Origin: Filifactor villosus
GTDB lineage: Bacteria > Bacillota > Clostridia > Peptostreptococcales > Filifactoraceae
Direction: 5' to 3'
Assembly (NCBI RefSeq): GCF_042652965.1
Contig: NZ_JBHSHL010000022.1
Coordinates: forward strand, 124,001 to 188,000
DNA length: 64,000 bases
Shown: positions 34,425 through 43,533 of the stretch, piece by piece
Layout of the letters: the number at the start of each line of letters is the position of its first letter
Numbering within the stretch: the first letter of the stretch is position 1
Notes under the pieces: model-generated
Databases searched by the model: none
What the model saw: the letters and a program-made list of their open reading frames with translations, nothing else
Told to the model about the DNA's origin: nothing
Program-made: the position numbers and the translations under genes

Positions 34425-37400
34425 ATGAATATCTTAATCGTGGGAAGCGGAGCAAGAGAACATGCAATCGGATACAAGATCCATAAGGACAATGCGGGAG
34501 ACAAGTTGTTTTTCGCACCGGGCAATGCCGGCTGTATGCAGATCGGAACCTGCGTGAACATTCAGGCGACCGAACTTCAAAACATCGTTGACTTCTGTAA
34601 GGCAGAGAATATCGACTTTGTCGTCATAGGCCCCGAAGATCCTCTGTGTGCGGGTCTGGCGGACAAACTGGAAGAAGAAGGGATCAAGGTCTTCGGGCCC
34701 AAGGCGGCTGCGGCAAGGTTGGAGGGGAGCAAGGCCTATGCCAAGGAATTTATGATAAGACATGAACTCCCTACAGCGAAGTACAAAAAATGTACCACCA
34801 AGGAAGAAGCCTTGGAATTTGCCAAGGAACTCAGGAGGACCAATGCTTCGGGAACTGTCGTCCTGAAAGCGGACGGACTTTGTCAGGGCAAGGGAGTCGT
34901 CATCGCCCACGACGATAAGACGATCGAAGACTATGTTGCACAGATCTTCGACGAAAAGATCTTCGGAGACCTTCCCCTTGTGGTGGAGGAGTTTTTGGAC
35001 GGGTTTGAAATCTCGTTGCTCTGCTTCATCGACAATCACAGCATTGTTGCAATGCCCTCCGCCAAGGATCACAAGAAGATCTACGAGGCGGAGCGGGGAC
35101 CCAATACCGGAGGGATGGGGACCTACAGCCCCAACGTGCAGGGAGACATCTACTTCTCCCGGATTGAAGAGAAGATTATGAAACCCTTCCTCCGCGGACT
35201 TCAAAAAGATGAGATCGACTTTAGGGGAGTGATCTTCTTCGGTCTTATGGTGACCGATGCGGGAGTTAAAGTCTTGGAGTTCAACACCCGTTTCGGCGAT
35301 CCCGAAACCCAGTCGATTATGCTTCGGATGGAAAGTAACTTGATGGAGGTCTTCCGAGCTGTAAGTGAAAACCGCCTTAATCGGACAAACGTGAAATTCA
35401 ATGACAAGAAGGTCATCAGCACCGTCTTGGCGTCGAAGGGATATCCCAAGTCCTACTCCAAGGGCTATGAGATCACGGGCTTGGACAAGGTCGATGAGGA
35501 CGTCGTGATCTTCCATGCGGGAACATCCGCCAAGGAGGGCAAGATTCTTACGAACGGAGGCAGGGTTTTGACGGTCTGCACGGCTCAGGACAGTTTCGAC
35601 AAAGCATATCACAAAGTCATGGATAATATCGAGCGCATCGATTTTGAAGGAAAAACATATAGAAAGGATATCGGAGATTTGGTACAGAGAGTATATGTGG
35701 CAAAAAAAGACGAGTACGACATCGAGAGCGGACCTCTCAAAAAGGAGATCGAAGAGAGTTTGGGAATCAATCTCGATCGTGTCAAAATTTATCAGCGCTA
35801 TGATATCGAGAATATGACACGGGAGGACCTCGTCAAGATCTCCGACAACGTCCTGAGTGAGAGCCCCGTTGACGACATCTACCTCTTCGAGGACGCACTC
35901 AAACTCCAAGAGAGATTGGAACATCCCATCGTCGTCAAGTATCACAGAGGACAATTCGACCAGAGAGAACAGGGATTGATCGAGGCTGTTGCCGTCGCCA
36001 TCGAAAAAGACGACATCCTCGCACGAAGCGAGAAGGTCTACGAGTTTGTCGGCTCCCTCAGTACAGACGACCTCAAAAGAATCGAAAACCTCATCATCAA
36101 TCCCGTCGATCAGGAGAGAGGGACCCTCCTTGGAATACCGACCACGCTTAGGGACAGTTTTGAGATAAAGACGGAAAACGAGATCTACAAAGGCTTTATC
36201 GACCTCGACGAAGAAGGCCTGAGGGACTTCTTCGAGAAGGAGAGCCCCGCGATGAATATGGACGATCTCAAATGCGTGTACGATTATTTTAAGAAGGAAG
36301 GCAGAGATCCCAGCTACACCGAGTTTTCGATGCTCGACACCTATTGGTCCGACCACTGCCGTCATACCACCTTCCGGACCGTTCTCGACAACGTTGTCTT
36401 TGCGGAGCCGAACAACGCCTTGGACAGGACGATCCGCGAAGCCTATCGCAACTACTTGGACACAAGGGAAGAACTCGGCAGGACCAAGAGCGTGACCCTG
36501 ATGGATATGGCGACCGTCGTAGCCCGTTATTTGAGAGAAAAGGGCCTGTTGGAAGACCTCGAAGTATCCGAGGAGATCAATGCCTGCTCGGTCAGGATCA
36601 AGGTTCGTGTAGCCGATACGGTGGAAGACTACCTCCTGATGTTCAAGAACGAAACACACAACCACCCGACCGAGATCGAGCCCTTCGGAGGGGCGGCGAC
36701 CTGCCTGGGCGGAGCCATCCGCGATCCCCTCTCCGGAAGAGCCTATGTCTATCAGGCGATGAGGGTCACCGGAAGTGCCGATCCGAGGGAGAAGATCGAA
36801 GATACCTTGGAAGGCAAACTTCCCCAGAAAAAAATCACACAGGGAGCGGCAAAGGGCTACAGCTCCTACGGAAATCAAATCGGACTGACCACGGGTCTGG
36901 TCGATGAGATCTATCACGAAGGATACAAGGCAAAGAGGATGGAAGTCGGAGCCGTGATTGGAGCCGCTCCCGCAGAAAACGTTCGACGCGAAGAGCCGGC
37001 ATGCGGAGATGTCATCCTGCTGATCGGAGGACGCACCGGAAGAGACGGAGTGGGAGGAGCGACAGGTTCTTCCAAGGTCCATACCGAAACATCCATCAAG
37101 ACTTCTTCCGCCGAAGTACAGAAGGGCAATGCACCGACGGAGAGAAAGATCCAGCGTCTGTTCCGCGACAGCGAAGCGGCAAAGATGATCAAAAAATGCA
37201 ACGACTTCGGAGCCGGAGGAGTGAGCGTTGCCATTGGAGAACTTGCGGACTCGCTTGAGATCCATCTCGAAAAGGTACCGCTCAAATACCTCGGACTGAC
37301 GCCGAGAGAGATCGCGATCTCCGAATCTCAGGAGAGGATGGCGGTCGTTATAGAAGAGAAGGACAAAGAGGCCTTTATGCGTAAGTGCTATGATGAAAAC

Positions 37401-39371
37401 CTCGAAGTAACACAGGTCGCGGAAGTTACCGACAGCCAAAGACTTGTTATGAAGTATAACGAGACCGTTATCGTAGACTTGGCAAGAGAGTTTGTCAACT
37501 CCGCCGGAGCCGAGAGATACCAAAAGGTAGAAATACCCTCCGTCGTGGAAGAGGACTTCTTCAAGGGCAATGTTTCTCCGGATGCGGACCTCAAGACTGT
37601 AATGTCGGACCTGAACCGTTGCAGCAAGAAGGGCCTGATCGAGAGATTCGACTCCTCCATCGGTAAGAACACCGTCCTCCAACCTCTGGGTGGAAAGCAC
37701 CAGATCACCCCGATTCAAGCCATGACGGCGAAGATCCCCTCCCTGAAGGGAGAGGTCAAGACCGTGAGTATGATGAGTTACGGTTTCGATCCCTACCTGA
37801 GCGAACAAAGCACCTTTCTCGGTGCCTACTATGCCGTAGTGGAATCGATCTGTAAACTGGCGGCAACGGGAGGAGATGCACTGCGTGCCCACCTCTCCTT
37901 CCAAGAATACTTCGAAAAATTGGGAGAAGATGAACTCAAGTGGGCCAAACCCTTTATGGCACTGCTCGGAGCCTACAAGATCACAAGGGAGCTCAACATC
38001 GCTCCCATAGGAGGAAAGGACTCGATGTCGGGAACCTTCAAAGACCTCCATGTACCTCCGACCCTAATCTCGTTTGCAGTTACCGCCACAGATATAGAAA
38101 ACGTGGTATCGCCCGAACTCAAGGGAGGAGCGAAACTGGGACTTCTGATCTCCGAGAAATCGGAGGATCAAACCCTCGACCTCGAAGGCTTCAAGAGCAA
38201 CCTCAAAAATCTCAGGGAGCAGATCGAAAAAGGCAACATCATCTCCGCTGCGACAATAACCCAAAAGGGTGCCCTGCCCCTGTTGTTGGAGATGGCGATG
38301 GGCAACGACATCGGCTTTGATGTCAAGATGGAAGAGGACCTCTTCTACGCCAAGAACTTCGGTTCCTTTATCGTCGAGTACAGGGAAGACTTCGAAGGAG
38401 TTCGCCCGATAGGAAGCTCGAGCGAAGAAGGCGGAGCTTGGGTACTGAATACAAAGATCTTGGAGAAAGAAGAGATCAGGGATGCCTACCTTCTGCCCCT
38501 CGGCAAAATCTTCCCGGGAGAAGACAGAAAGCAGGAGGCGGACCTCCTGAGCACCGCCCGAGACCTTGCACCCAAGGTGCTCAAGTCAAAAAAACCGGTG
38601 GCTGTGCCCAAGGTCGTCATTCCCGTCTTTCCGGGGACCAACTGCGAGTACGACTCGGCAAATGCCTTTGAGAGAGTCGGAGCAAAGGCGGAGGTCATTA
38701 TCTTCAACAACCTCAGTATCGCGGATGTCAAACGTTCCGTCGATACCTTGGCGAAGGCGATCAAAGAGGCACAGATCCTCTTCCTTCCGGGAGGCTTCAG
38801 CTTGGGAGATGAGCCCGACGGTTCAGGCAAATTCATCGCCAGCGTGATCCGCAATCCCAAAATCGCCGAGGCCATCGAGTATCTCCTCGATGAGAACGAC
38901 GGTCTTATCCTCGGAGTGTGCAACGGTTTTCAGGCGCTGATTAAGACGGGACTCCTTCCCTACGGAAAGATCCGGGATCTGGGAGAAGATTGCCCGACCT
39001 TGACATACAACAACATCGGCAGACATATTGCGAGAATGGTCGATACCAAACCCGTATCGATGATGTCTCCGTGGCTGTCCTGCTTGGATAAGGACACGGT
39101 CTACAGAGTGCCGATCTCACACGGAGAAGGCAGATTCGTCTGCAACGAGGAGGTGTTGGAAGAGCTGAAGAAGAACGGTCAGATCGCCTTTGCCTACCTC
39201 GACAACCCCAACGGCTCGGCGGCAAACATCGAAGGAATCACAAGTCCCGACGGCAAGATTCTCGGCAAGATGGCTCACAGCGAACGGGTGGAGGACGACC
39301 TCTTCCAAAATATTCCCGAAGTCGTAAAACAGCAGATCTTCAAGAGCGGGGTGGACTTCTTTAAGAAGTAG
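34425..39371 (+). CDS. purDL: Fused GAR synthetase (PurD) - FGAM synthase (PurL)
   Basis: A single 1648-residue frame. Residues 1 to about 417 are a full PurD: MNILIVGSGAREHAIGYKI, KADGLCQGKGVVIA, RGPNTGGMGTYSPN, NTRFGDPETQ, ending GKTYRKDIGDL. From residue 420 a complete large-form PurL begins (VQRVYVAKKDEYDIESG), with YWSDHCRHTTFRT, FKNETHNHPTEIEPFGG, GGRTGRDGVGGATGSS, and a C-terminal glutaminase with Cys1499 in ILGVCNGFQ and His1566 in HGEGRF. It would do the GAR synthetase step and the ATP- and glutamine-dependent FGAR amidation. No stop or start signal separates them. AAGGAGAAA precedes the ATG. These proteins are normally separate. Confidence 0.93.
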   Translation: MNILIVGSGAREHAIGYKIHKDNAGDKLFFAPGNAGCMQIGTCVNIQATELQNIVDFCKAENIDFVVIGPEDPLCAGLADKLEEEGIKVFGPKAAAARLEGSKAYAKEFMIRHELPTAKYKKCTTKEEALEFAKELRRTNASGTVVLKADGLCQGKGVVIAHDDKTIEDYVAQIFDEKIFGDLPLVVEEFLDGFEISLLCFIDNHSIVAMPSAKDHKKIYEAERGPNTGGMGTYSPNVQGDIYFSRIEEKIMKPFLRGLQKDEIDFRGVIFFGLMVTDAGVKVLEFNTRFGDPETQSIMLRMESNLMEVFRAVSENRLNRTNVKFNDKKVISTVLASKGYPKSYSKGYEITGLDKVDEDVVIFHAGTSAKEGKILTNGGRVLTVCTAQDSFDKAYHKVMDNIERIDFEGKTYRKDIGDLVQRVYVAKKDEYDIESGPLKKEIEESLGINLDRVKIYQRYDIENMTREDLVKISDNVLSESPVDDIYLFEDALKLQERLEHPIVVKYHRGQFDQREQGLIEAVAVAIEKDDILARSEKVYEFVGSLSTDDLKRIENLIINPVDQERGTLLGIPTTLRDSFEIKTENEIYKGFIDLDEEGLRDFFEKESPAMNMDDLKCVYDYFKKEGRDPSYTEFSMLDTYWSDHCRHTTFRTVLDNVVFAEPNNALDRTIREAYRNYLDTREELGRTKSVTLMDMATVVARYLREKGLLEDLEVSEEINACSVRIKVRVADTVEDYLLMFKNETHNHPTEIEPFGGAATCLGGAIRDPLSGRAYVYQAMRVTGSADPREKIEDTLEGKLPQKKITQGAAKGYSSYGNQIGLTTGLVDEIYHEGYKAKRMEVGAVIGAAPAENVRREEPACGDVILLIGGRTGRDGVGGATGSSKVHTETSIKTSSAEVQKGNAPTERKIQRLFRDSEAAKMIKKCNDFGAGGVSVAIGELADSLEIHLEKVPLKYLGLTPREIAISESQERMAVVIEEKDKEAFMRKCYDENLEVTQVAEVTDSQRLVMKYNETVIVDLAREFVNSAGAERYQKVEIPSVVEEDFFKGNVSPDADLKTVMSDLNRCSKKGLIERFDSSIGKNTVLQPLGGKHQITPIQAMTAKIPSLKGEVKTVSMMSYGFDPYLSEQSTFLGAYYAVVESICKLAATGGDALRAHLSFQEYFEKLGEDELKWAKPFMALLGAYKITRELNIAPIGGKDSMSGTFKDLHVPPTLISFAVTATDIENVVSPELKGGAKLGLLISEKSEDQTLDLEGFKSNLKNLREQIEKGNIISAATITQKGALPLLLEMAMGNDIGFDVKMEEDLFYAKNFGSFIVEYREDFEGVRPIGSSSEEGGAWVLNTKILEKEEIRDAYLLPLGKIFPGEDRKQEADLLSTARDLAPKVLKSKKPVAVPKVVIPVFPGTNCEYDSANAFERVGAKAEVIIFNNLSIADVKRSVDTLAKAIKEAQILFLPGGFSLGDEPDGSGKFIASVIRNPKIAEAIEYLLDENDGLILGVCNGFQALIKTGLLPYGKIRDLGEDCPTLTYNNIGRHIARMVDTKPVSMMSPWLSCLDKDTVYRVPISHGEGRFVCNEEVLEELKKNGQIAFAYLDNPNGSAANIEGITSPDGKILGKMAHSERVEDDLFQNIPEVVKQQIFKSGVDFFKK

Positions 39372-39407
39372 AAGGGTTTTATCCCGATACAGGGAAGAGG
39401 AGCTTTG

Positions 39408-39519
39408 ATACTATTCTTCCTTTGGATTGTAGATATAAACGATTGGGACTCATAGAACATAAAACGGATTTTCGCGGTCGTTGAATAAATATATCCATAC
39501 TTCTATTGGAAAATAGTAG
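39408..39519 (-). repeat. Family A repeat, copy 6
   Basis: ATACTATTCTTCCTTTGGAT to ACTTCTATTGGAAAATAGTA, just after purDL. Confidence 0.8.
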
Positions 39520-39576
39520 GAGTTACTTCACTCGATCGAAAGATAAGAAGAAACAGACGAAGGGCAACTATTCTTA

Positions 39577-39715
39577 GGTAACACCGCATAATTCAAAAAA
39601 TCAGCATAAAATCAATTTTGTACGAAGGATGAAATTCTTAAAAATACTGATATGACAAACCTTTGTATTTTATAAGATCAAAAAAATCGGGAGTTTGCCT
39701 TTGTGCGGTGTTTCC
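39577..39715 (+). repeat. Family B repeat, copy
   Basis: GGTAACACCGCATAATTCAA to TTTGCCTTTGTGCGGTGTTT; clear inverted ends. It overlaps the 3' end of the next minus-strand gene. Confidence 0.85.
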
Positions 39716-40050
39716 CTTATTTTTCCGGGGATATTGAAGGAAAGGATGCCTGTTTGCAACCTTGAAGAAATAGAGATGAGAACGGTCGGGATCGCATAAA
39801 AACGGTTCCGGCTGTTTTTTAGGATGGGAGATACGGTTATACCATTATCGCTTGCAAGTTGCCACTCATTATCAGGAACTTGCTCTCGAAATGGAGTTAT
39901 GCCACTTCCGGAGTATTCCTCTATGTTGTCAATTTTAATCTTTTCTTCTCCAAAAGAGTTATTTTGATTATCGAAAGAATATGTTGTTACCGGATTAAAG
40001 AAGAGTGTTAGGGTTAGCAAAAAACTTAAATAGTTTTTAATAGATATCAT
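39670..40050 (-). CDS. Small secreted protein, unknown; C-terminus encoded by a repeat
   Basis: A 126-residue protein. MISIKNYLSFLLTLTLFFNP is a signal peptide with cleavage near TYSF. The mature part has no motif I know (NIEEYSGSGITPFREQVPDN ...). The last ~15 residues (RETPHKGKLPIFLIL) are read from the family B element, suggesting the original 3' end was replaced when the repeat inserted. The ribosome site is weak. It may be a truncated pseudogene. Confidence 0.4.
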   Translation of the reverse strand: MISIKNYLSFLLTLTLFFNPVTTYSFDNQNNSFGEEKIKIDNIEEYSGSGITPFREQVPDNEWQLASDNGITVSPILKNSRNRFYAIPTVLISISSRLQTGILSFNIPGKIRETPHKGKLPIFLIL

Positions 40051-40174
40051 AATCAATTACCACTTTCATTAAATTAAATGACTTAAACTCACTGTTGTAC
40101 AATGTGTCATTCTGTACTACAATTATATCATAAAGTCAATTATTTCCAAATATTGAAAAAAAGGGGTGAAAATT

Positions 40175-40537
40175 ATGAATATACCTCGCACTTTTCTTTC
40201 TATATTCACTAGTTCCGAAGATACACTTATTTTTTTGAGTTCTTTCGTTGTATTTCTCTATTTGATGGTGAGTTTTTTTCCTTTTCCAATGAAAGATTTA
40301 CCAAAAAAAATTGCACCAAGTGGGTGTTTGAATATCAAGAGGGCGTTAGTGTATGATTTGTGTATTTTGTTTCTTATATTTTTAAACAAAAAAATCTGGT
40401 ATATTATAGGAAACAACACTCAATTTTTTATTCCGAATATATATTGGCTGTTGATCAGCGGTTTGTTCGGGGCAATATATATTCTACTCTTTATTGTGTT
40501 GTTGGCTGTAGCTTCCATACCGAATCGTTCAAAATAA
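40175..40537 (+). CDS. Small membrane protein, unknown
   Basis: A 120-residue protein with three hydrophobic segments (about residues 16-36, 56-72, 88-115) and a SIPNRSK end. AAGGGG lies 8 nt before the ATG at 40175; a GTG at 40166 overlaps that site. The base composition is much more AT-rich than the neighbours, which may mean recent transfer. No family recognised. Confidence 0.55.
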   Translation: MNIPRTFLSIFTSSEDTLIFLSSFVVFLYLMVSFFPFPMKDLPKKIAPSGCLNIKRALVYDLCILFLIFLNKKIWYIIGNNTQFFIPNIYWLLISGLFGAIYILLFIVLLAVASIPNRSK

Positions 40538-40853
40538 GAATAAGTTCGGAATGGGGGAGTATTTGAAAACTTCTTCAAGCAATGTAAAAATATCTCAAGT
40601 AAGGATGTTATAGAATCCAACTATACAAGAATCTGAAACGAGGAAAAGGAATAACTTGTCTTAATAAACGCACTTTAAAAAGAGAGCCGAGATCGTGTTA
40701 CGGGTCTGTGCGTTTTTCTACAGTCGACCTTGACGGTGTTTCAACGAGGTATTTTTGTAGAGCTTTATGACGGCGAATGGCTCTTAGACCTCTGTACTTT
40801 AGAGCCGGTTTATGGTATGATTTCCATTGGCGGATTGGTGGAAAGGAGAAGAA

Positions 40854-41192
40854 ATGAAATTCAACAAAAAACAGGAAACGGTCGATCCCAAAGGGTTTAT
40901 CAGGATTTTCAGAACGATGTATCTCTTGCCGGATTTTTTGACGGATGATGAGGTAGGAGTGTTCCGAAAAGCAAAGGTTCTGACCCTGCTTTTTGTCACG
41001 GTCTCCTATTTTTTCCTCCCTCTCGACCTGCTCGCCGATTTTCTGTTCTTCGGTCTGGGATATGTGGAAGATATCGCCATCGCGTACTTCCTGCTCGGCA
41101 AGGTCGCTGAAGAACTCGAACGTTTTAAGAATGAGCGCACACAAGATCCGAAGGACGAGAAGATTATCGAAGCGGATTTTAAGGAAAAATAA
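40854..41192 (+). CDS. DUF1232 (YkvA-like) membrane protein
   Basis: A 112-residue protein with one or two membrane segments and the DUF1232 core (FRKAKVLTLLFVTVSYFFLPLDLLADFLFFGLGYVEDIAIAYFLL), in which the P-x-D-L-x-P-D-like stretch is varied. AAAGGAG lies 5 nt before the ATG. YdbC follows 18 nt downstream, so they may be co-transcribed. The role is unknown in the family. Confidence 0.7.
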   Translation: MKFNKKQETVDPKGFIRIFRTMYLLPDFLTDDEVGVFRKAKVLTLLFVTVSYFFLPLDLLADFLFFGLGYVEDIAIAYFLLGKVAEELERFKNERTQDPKDEKIIEADFKEK

Positions 41193-41210
41193 GAGAAGGG
41201 AAGGTTTGAG

Positions 41211-41429
41211 ATGGGCGACATCAAGTATACGATCGTTGAGCGGTTGGGAGAACTCTCGACAAATGCCAAGGGCTGGTCGAAGGAACTCAACCTCATCAGT
41301 TGGAATGACAGACCCGAAAAGTACGATATAAGAGATTGGAACGAAACACACGATAAAATGGGCAAGGGGATCACCTTGACAAAGGAGGAACTCGTTGCAC
41401 TCAAAGCGTTGTTGGACGAGATACTTTAG
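41211..41429 (+). CDS. ydbC: YdbC-family PC4-like single-strand nucleic acid-binding protein
   Basis: A 72-residue protein matching the Bacillota YdbC family, which has the fold of the PC4 transcription coactivator: TIVERLGELSTNAKGWSKEL NLISW, KYDIRDWNETHDKMGKGITLTKEEL. Family members bind single-stranded DNA. It sits between a DUF1232 gene and an aminopeptidase with short gaps. Confidence 0.85.
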   Translation: MGDIKYTIVERLGELSTNAKGWSKELNLISWNDRPEKYDIRDWNETHDKMGKGITLTKEELVALKALLDEIL

Positions 41430-41443
41430 GAAAAAAGGAGAAG

Positions 41444-42739
41444 ATGAGATTGAAACAGGAAGTAAGAGAGTATAATACAGGCTTGATGGAGTTTCTGAAC
41501 CGCTCCGTAAGCCCCTATCATGCAGTTGATGAGATGAAGAAGAACTTTGTCGAGCAGGGGTTTGAGAGCCTGTGTATGGAAGAAGAATGGACGCTTAGAA
41601 GAGGAGGACGCTATGTCGTCGACTTGGGCACGGCATTGATCGCCTTCGACATCGGAGAAGAGCCGAAGAGCTTTAGGATCTTGGGTTCGCATACGGACTC
41701 GCCCGGCTTTATGATCAAGCCCAACCCCGATATCAGCGAAAACCTCTACTGTAAACTCAATACTGAGACCTACGGCGGACCCATTTTGAACACATGGCTT
41801 GACCGCCCTCTGTCTGTTGCGGGCAAGGTCACCTTGAAGGGCGACAAGGTATTTGACCCCAAAACCCTCCTGGTTGACTTTGAAAAGAACGTGGCGATCA
41901 TCCCCAACCTTGCCATTCATCAAAACAGAGAGGTCAACAAGGGATTTGAACTCAACAGGCAGAAGGATATGCTGCCCCTCGTCGGTCTTTCTGATGAAGA
42001 TATGGAGACAAAGAGCTTTGTTCAGCGTCTCTGCGACAAGTGCGGGGCGAAGACGGAGGATGTCCTCTCCTACGAACTCTACCTCTATCCGAGGGAAGAG
42101 GCGGAGTATGTGGGCTTTGACGATGAGATGATAAGCTCCGGAAGACTCGACAACCTCGCGATGTTCTATGTCAATTCCACATCGCTGATGGCGGTCAGAG
42201 CAAAGAACAGTATCAATATGGTTGTGGGTTTTGACAACGAAGAAGTCGGAAGTCTGACGAAGAACGGGGCGGACTCCAACCTGCTCTCTTCCGTTCTCGA
42301 GAGGATTGCGGGTGCTTTGGGTATCGAAGGAGAGGCCTATCACACGGCAATGAACCGCTCCTTCCTCATCTCCTGTGATATGGCTCACGCGGTACACTCC
42401 AATGTACCCGAGAAGACCGATCCCACCAACAAACCCAAGTTGAACCGGGGACCCGTCATCAAGATGAGCTATAACAAAAAATACAGCAGCGACAGTTATT
42501 CCTCCGCCGTCTTTATGCAGTTGTGCGAGAAGGCGAAGGTATCGGTACAGCTCTTTGTCAACCGTTCGGATCAGGCGGGAGGAACCACGATCGGCCCGAT
42601 CTCGTCGAGCAAACTTCCCATCCACTGTGTCGACATCGGCAATCCCATGCTCTCCATGCACTCCGTCAGAGAGTTGATGGGAGCACAAGACTCCTTCTAC
42701 CTTAACGAGGTATTGAAGGACTTCTTTAAAGAAGACTAA
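41444..42739 (+). CDS. M18 family aminopeptidase
   Basis: A 431-residue metalloaminopeptidase likely to remove N-terminal acidic or other residues from peptides in the cytoplasm. The di-metal site is marked by RILGSHTDSPGF, SGRLDNLAMFYV, VVGFDNEEVGS and the late SMHSVRELMG. GGPILNTWLDRPLSVAG is a family signature. AAAAGGAG precedes the ATG. It follows ydbC by 14 nt and ends in a strong terminator. Consistent with peptide catabolism together with pepF. Confidence 0.93.
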   Translation: MRLKQEVREYNTGLMEFLNRSVSPYHAVDEMKKNFVEQGFESLCMEEEWTLRRGGRYVVDLGTALIAFDIGEEPKSFRILGSHTDSPGFMIKPNPDISENLYCKLNTETYGGPILNTWLDRPLSVAGKVTLKGDKVFDPKTLLVDFEKNVAIIPNLAIHQNREVNKGFELNRQKDMLPLVGLSDEDMETKSFVQRLCDKCGAKTEDVLSYELYLYPREEAEYVGFDDEMISSGRLDNLAMFYVNSTSLMAVRAKNSINMVVGFDNEEVGSLTKNGADSNLLSSVLERIAGALGIEGEAYHTAMNRSFLISCDMAHAVHSNVPEKTDPTNKPKLNRGPVIKMSYNKKYSSDSYSSAVFMQLCEKAKVSVQLFVNRSDQAGGTTIGPISSSKLPIHCVDIGNPMLSMHSVRELMGAQDSFYLNEVLKDFFKED

Positions 42740-42771
42740 GGAAGTATCGCACAAAGACACATAGAGAATAT

Positions 42772-42810
42772 AAAGGCATGGCGGTCTTAAAACTGCCGTG
42801 CCTTTTATTA
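42772..42810 (+). terminator. Intrinsic terminator after the aminopeptidase gene
   Basis: A 14-bp stem AAAGGCATGGCGGT / ACTGCCGTGCCTTT (two G-T pairs) and then TATT. Confidence 0.85.
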
Positions 42811-42901
42811 TGATCGAAATACGGTATCGCTCTAATATTCAATTATTTCATAAAGCATCGGTGTTATATTTAAATGTTTTATTATAATACAAAAATAATA
42901 A

Positions 42902-42930
42902 TTGACAATTCCGAAAAAGTGAAATAGAAT
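42902..42930 (+). promoter_or_regulatory. Promoter of the blaI/blaR1-like pair
   Basis: TTGACA, 17 nt, TAGAAT. Confidence 0.8.
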
Positions 42931-42932
42931 GA

Positions 42933-42952
42933 TATTAACAAGCTTGTTAATA
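42933..42952 (+). promoter_or_regulatory. 20-bp perfect palindrome at the start point (BlaI-type operator candidate)
   Basis: TATTAACAAGCTTGTTAATA begins 3 nt after the -10 box, so a bound repressor would block initiation. BlaI/MecI repressors bind dyads of this kind, and the first gene of this transcript is a BlaI homologue. Autoregulation is inferred. Confidence 0.7.
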
Positions 42953-43122
42953 AAACAAAAACCGTTAATACTTGAAGCTGAGTTAATGCTGTTATCGTAT
43001 CAAAATGGCGCTCATACAAGGATAAGAATGTCCGAAACGCTCGAGCGTAAAATACATTTGTAAGGCACATCAGCTTGAGAGAGAAGAGTATAACGCGAGA
43101 TCTGCAGATAGGAGTGGAAAAG

Positions 43123-43530
43123 ATGAAGTTTCCGGAGACAGAACAAAAGGTAATGGAAGTATTGTGGGACAAAAATATCTTGGATGAGAACGGGGAGATC
43201 ACCGCCAAGGAACTCTCCGACATTCTTATCGGGAAATACGGTTGGTCCAAAGCCTCCTGCTATGTATACTTCAGCAGACTGCTGAAGAAGGAGATGATCA
43301 CGAGGAGGTATCCGAATTACACGATCAAAGCGTTGGTCGAAGAAGAAGAGCTGGCACAGCCGATCATCGATTCTTTGATTAAGGATACCTATAAGGGTTC
43401 CGCCATCAAGCTGTTCTGTGCGTTTTTGGACAATGACAACCTGAGTTCGGAAGATATCGAAGTGATGAAGGAATTGATCAGCGACTATAAACCCAAGAAA
43501 AAACAAAAATCAAAGAAGAGCGGGAGATAG
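43123..43530 (+). CDS. BlaI/MecI-family transcriptional repressor
   Basis: A 135-residue winged-helix repressor: MKFPETEQKVMEVLWDKNIL, ITAKELSDILIGKYGWSKASCYVYFSRLLKKEMITRR, then a helical dimerisation part and a basic KKKQKSKKSGR tail. In the known system BlaR1 protease triggers its cleavage. The start at 43123 has GGAGTGG upstream. It is followed by a BlaR1-like membrane protease 3 nt later. No beta-lactamase gene is near, so the regulated target is unknown. Confidence 0.88.
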   Translation: MKFPETEQKVMEVLWDKNILDENGEITAKELSDILIGKYGWSKASCYVYFSRLLKKEMITRRYPNYTIKALVEEEELAQPIIDSLIKDTYKGSAIKLFCAFLDNDNLSSEDIEVMKELISDYKPKKKQKSKKSGR

Positions 43531-43533
43531 CTT

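Noticed and set aside
34434..38051. A 1205-codon open frame on the minus strand opposite purDL
   Set aside because: It is the antisense shadow of a strongly supported gene; the product has no domain and no start site.
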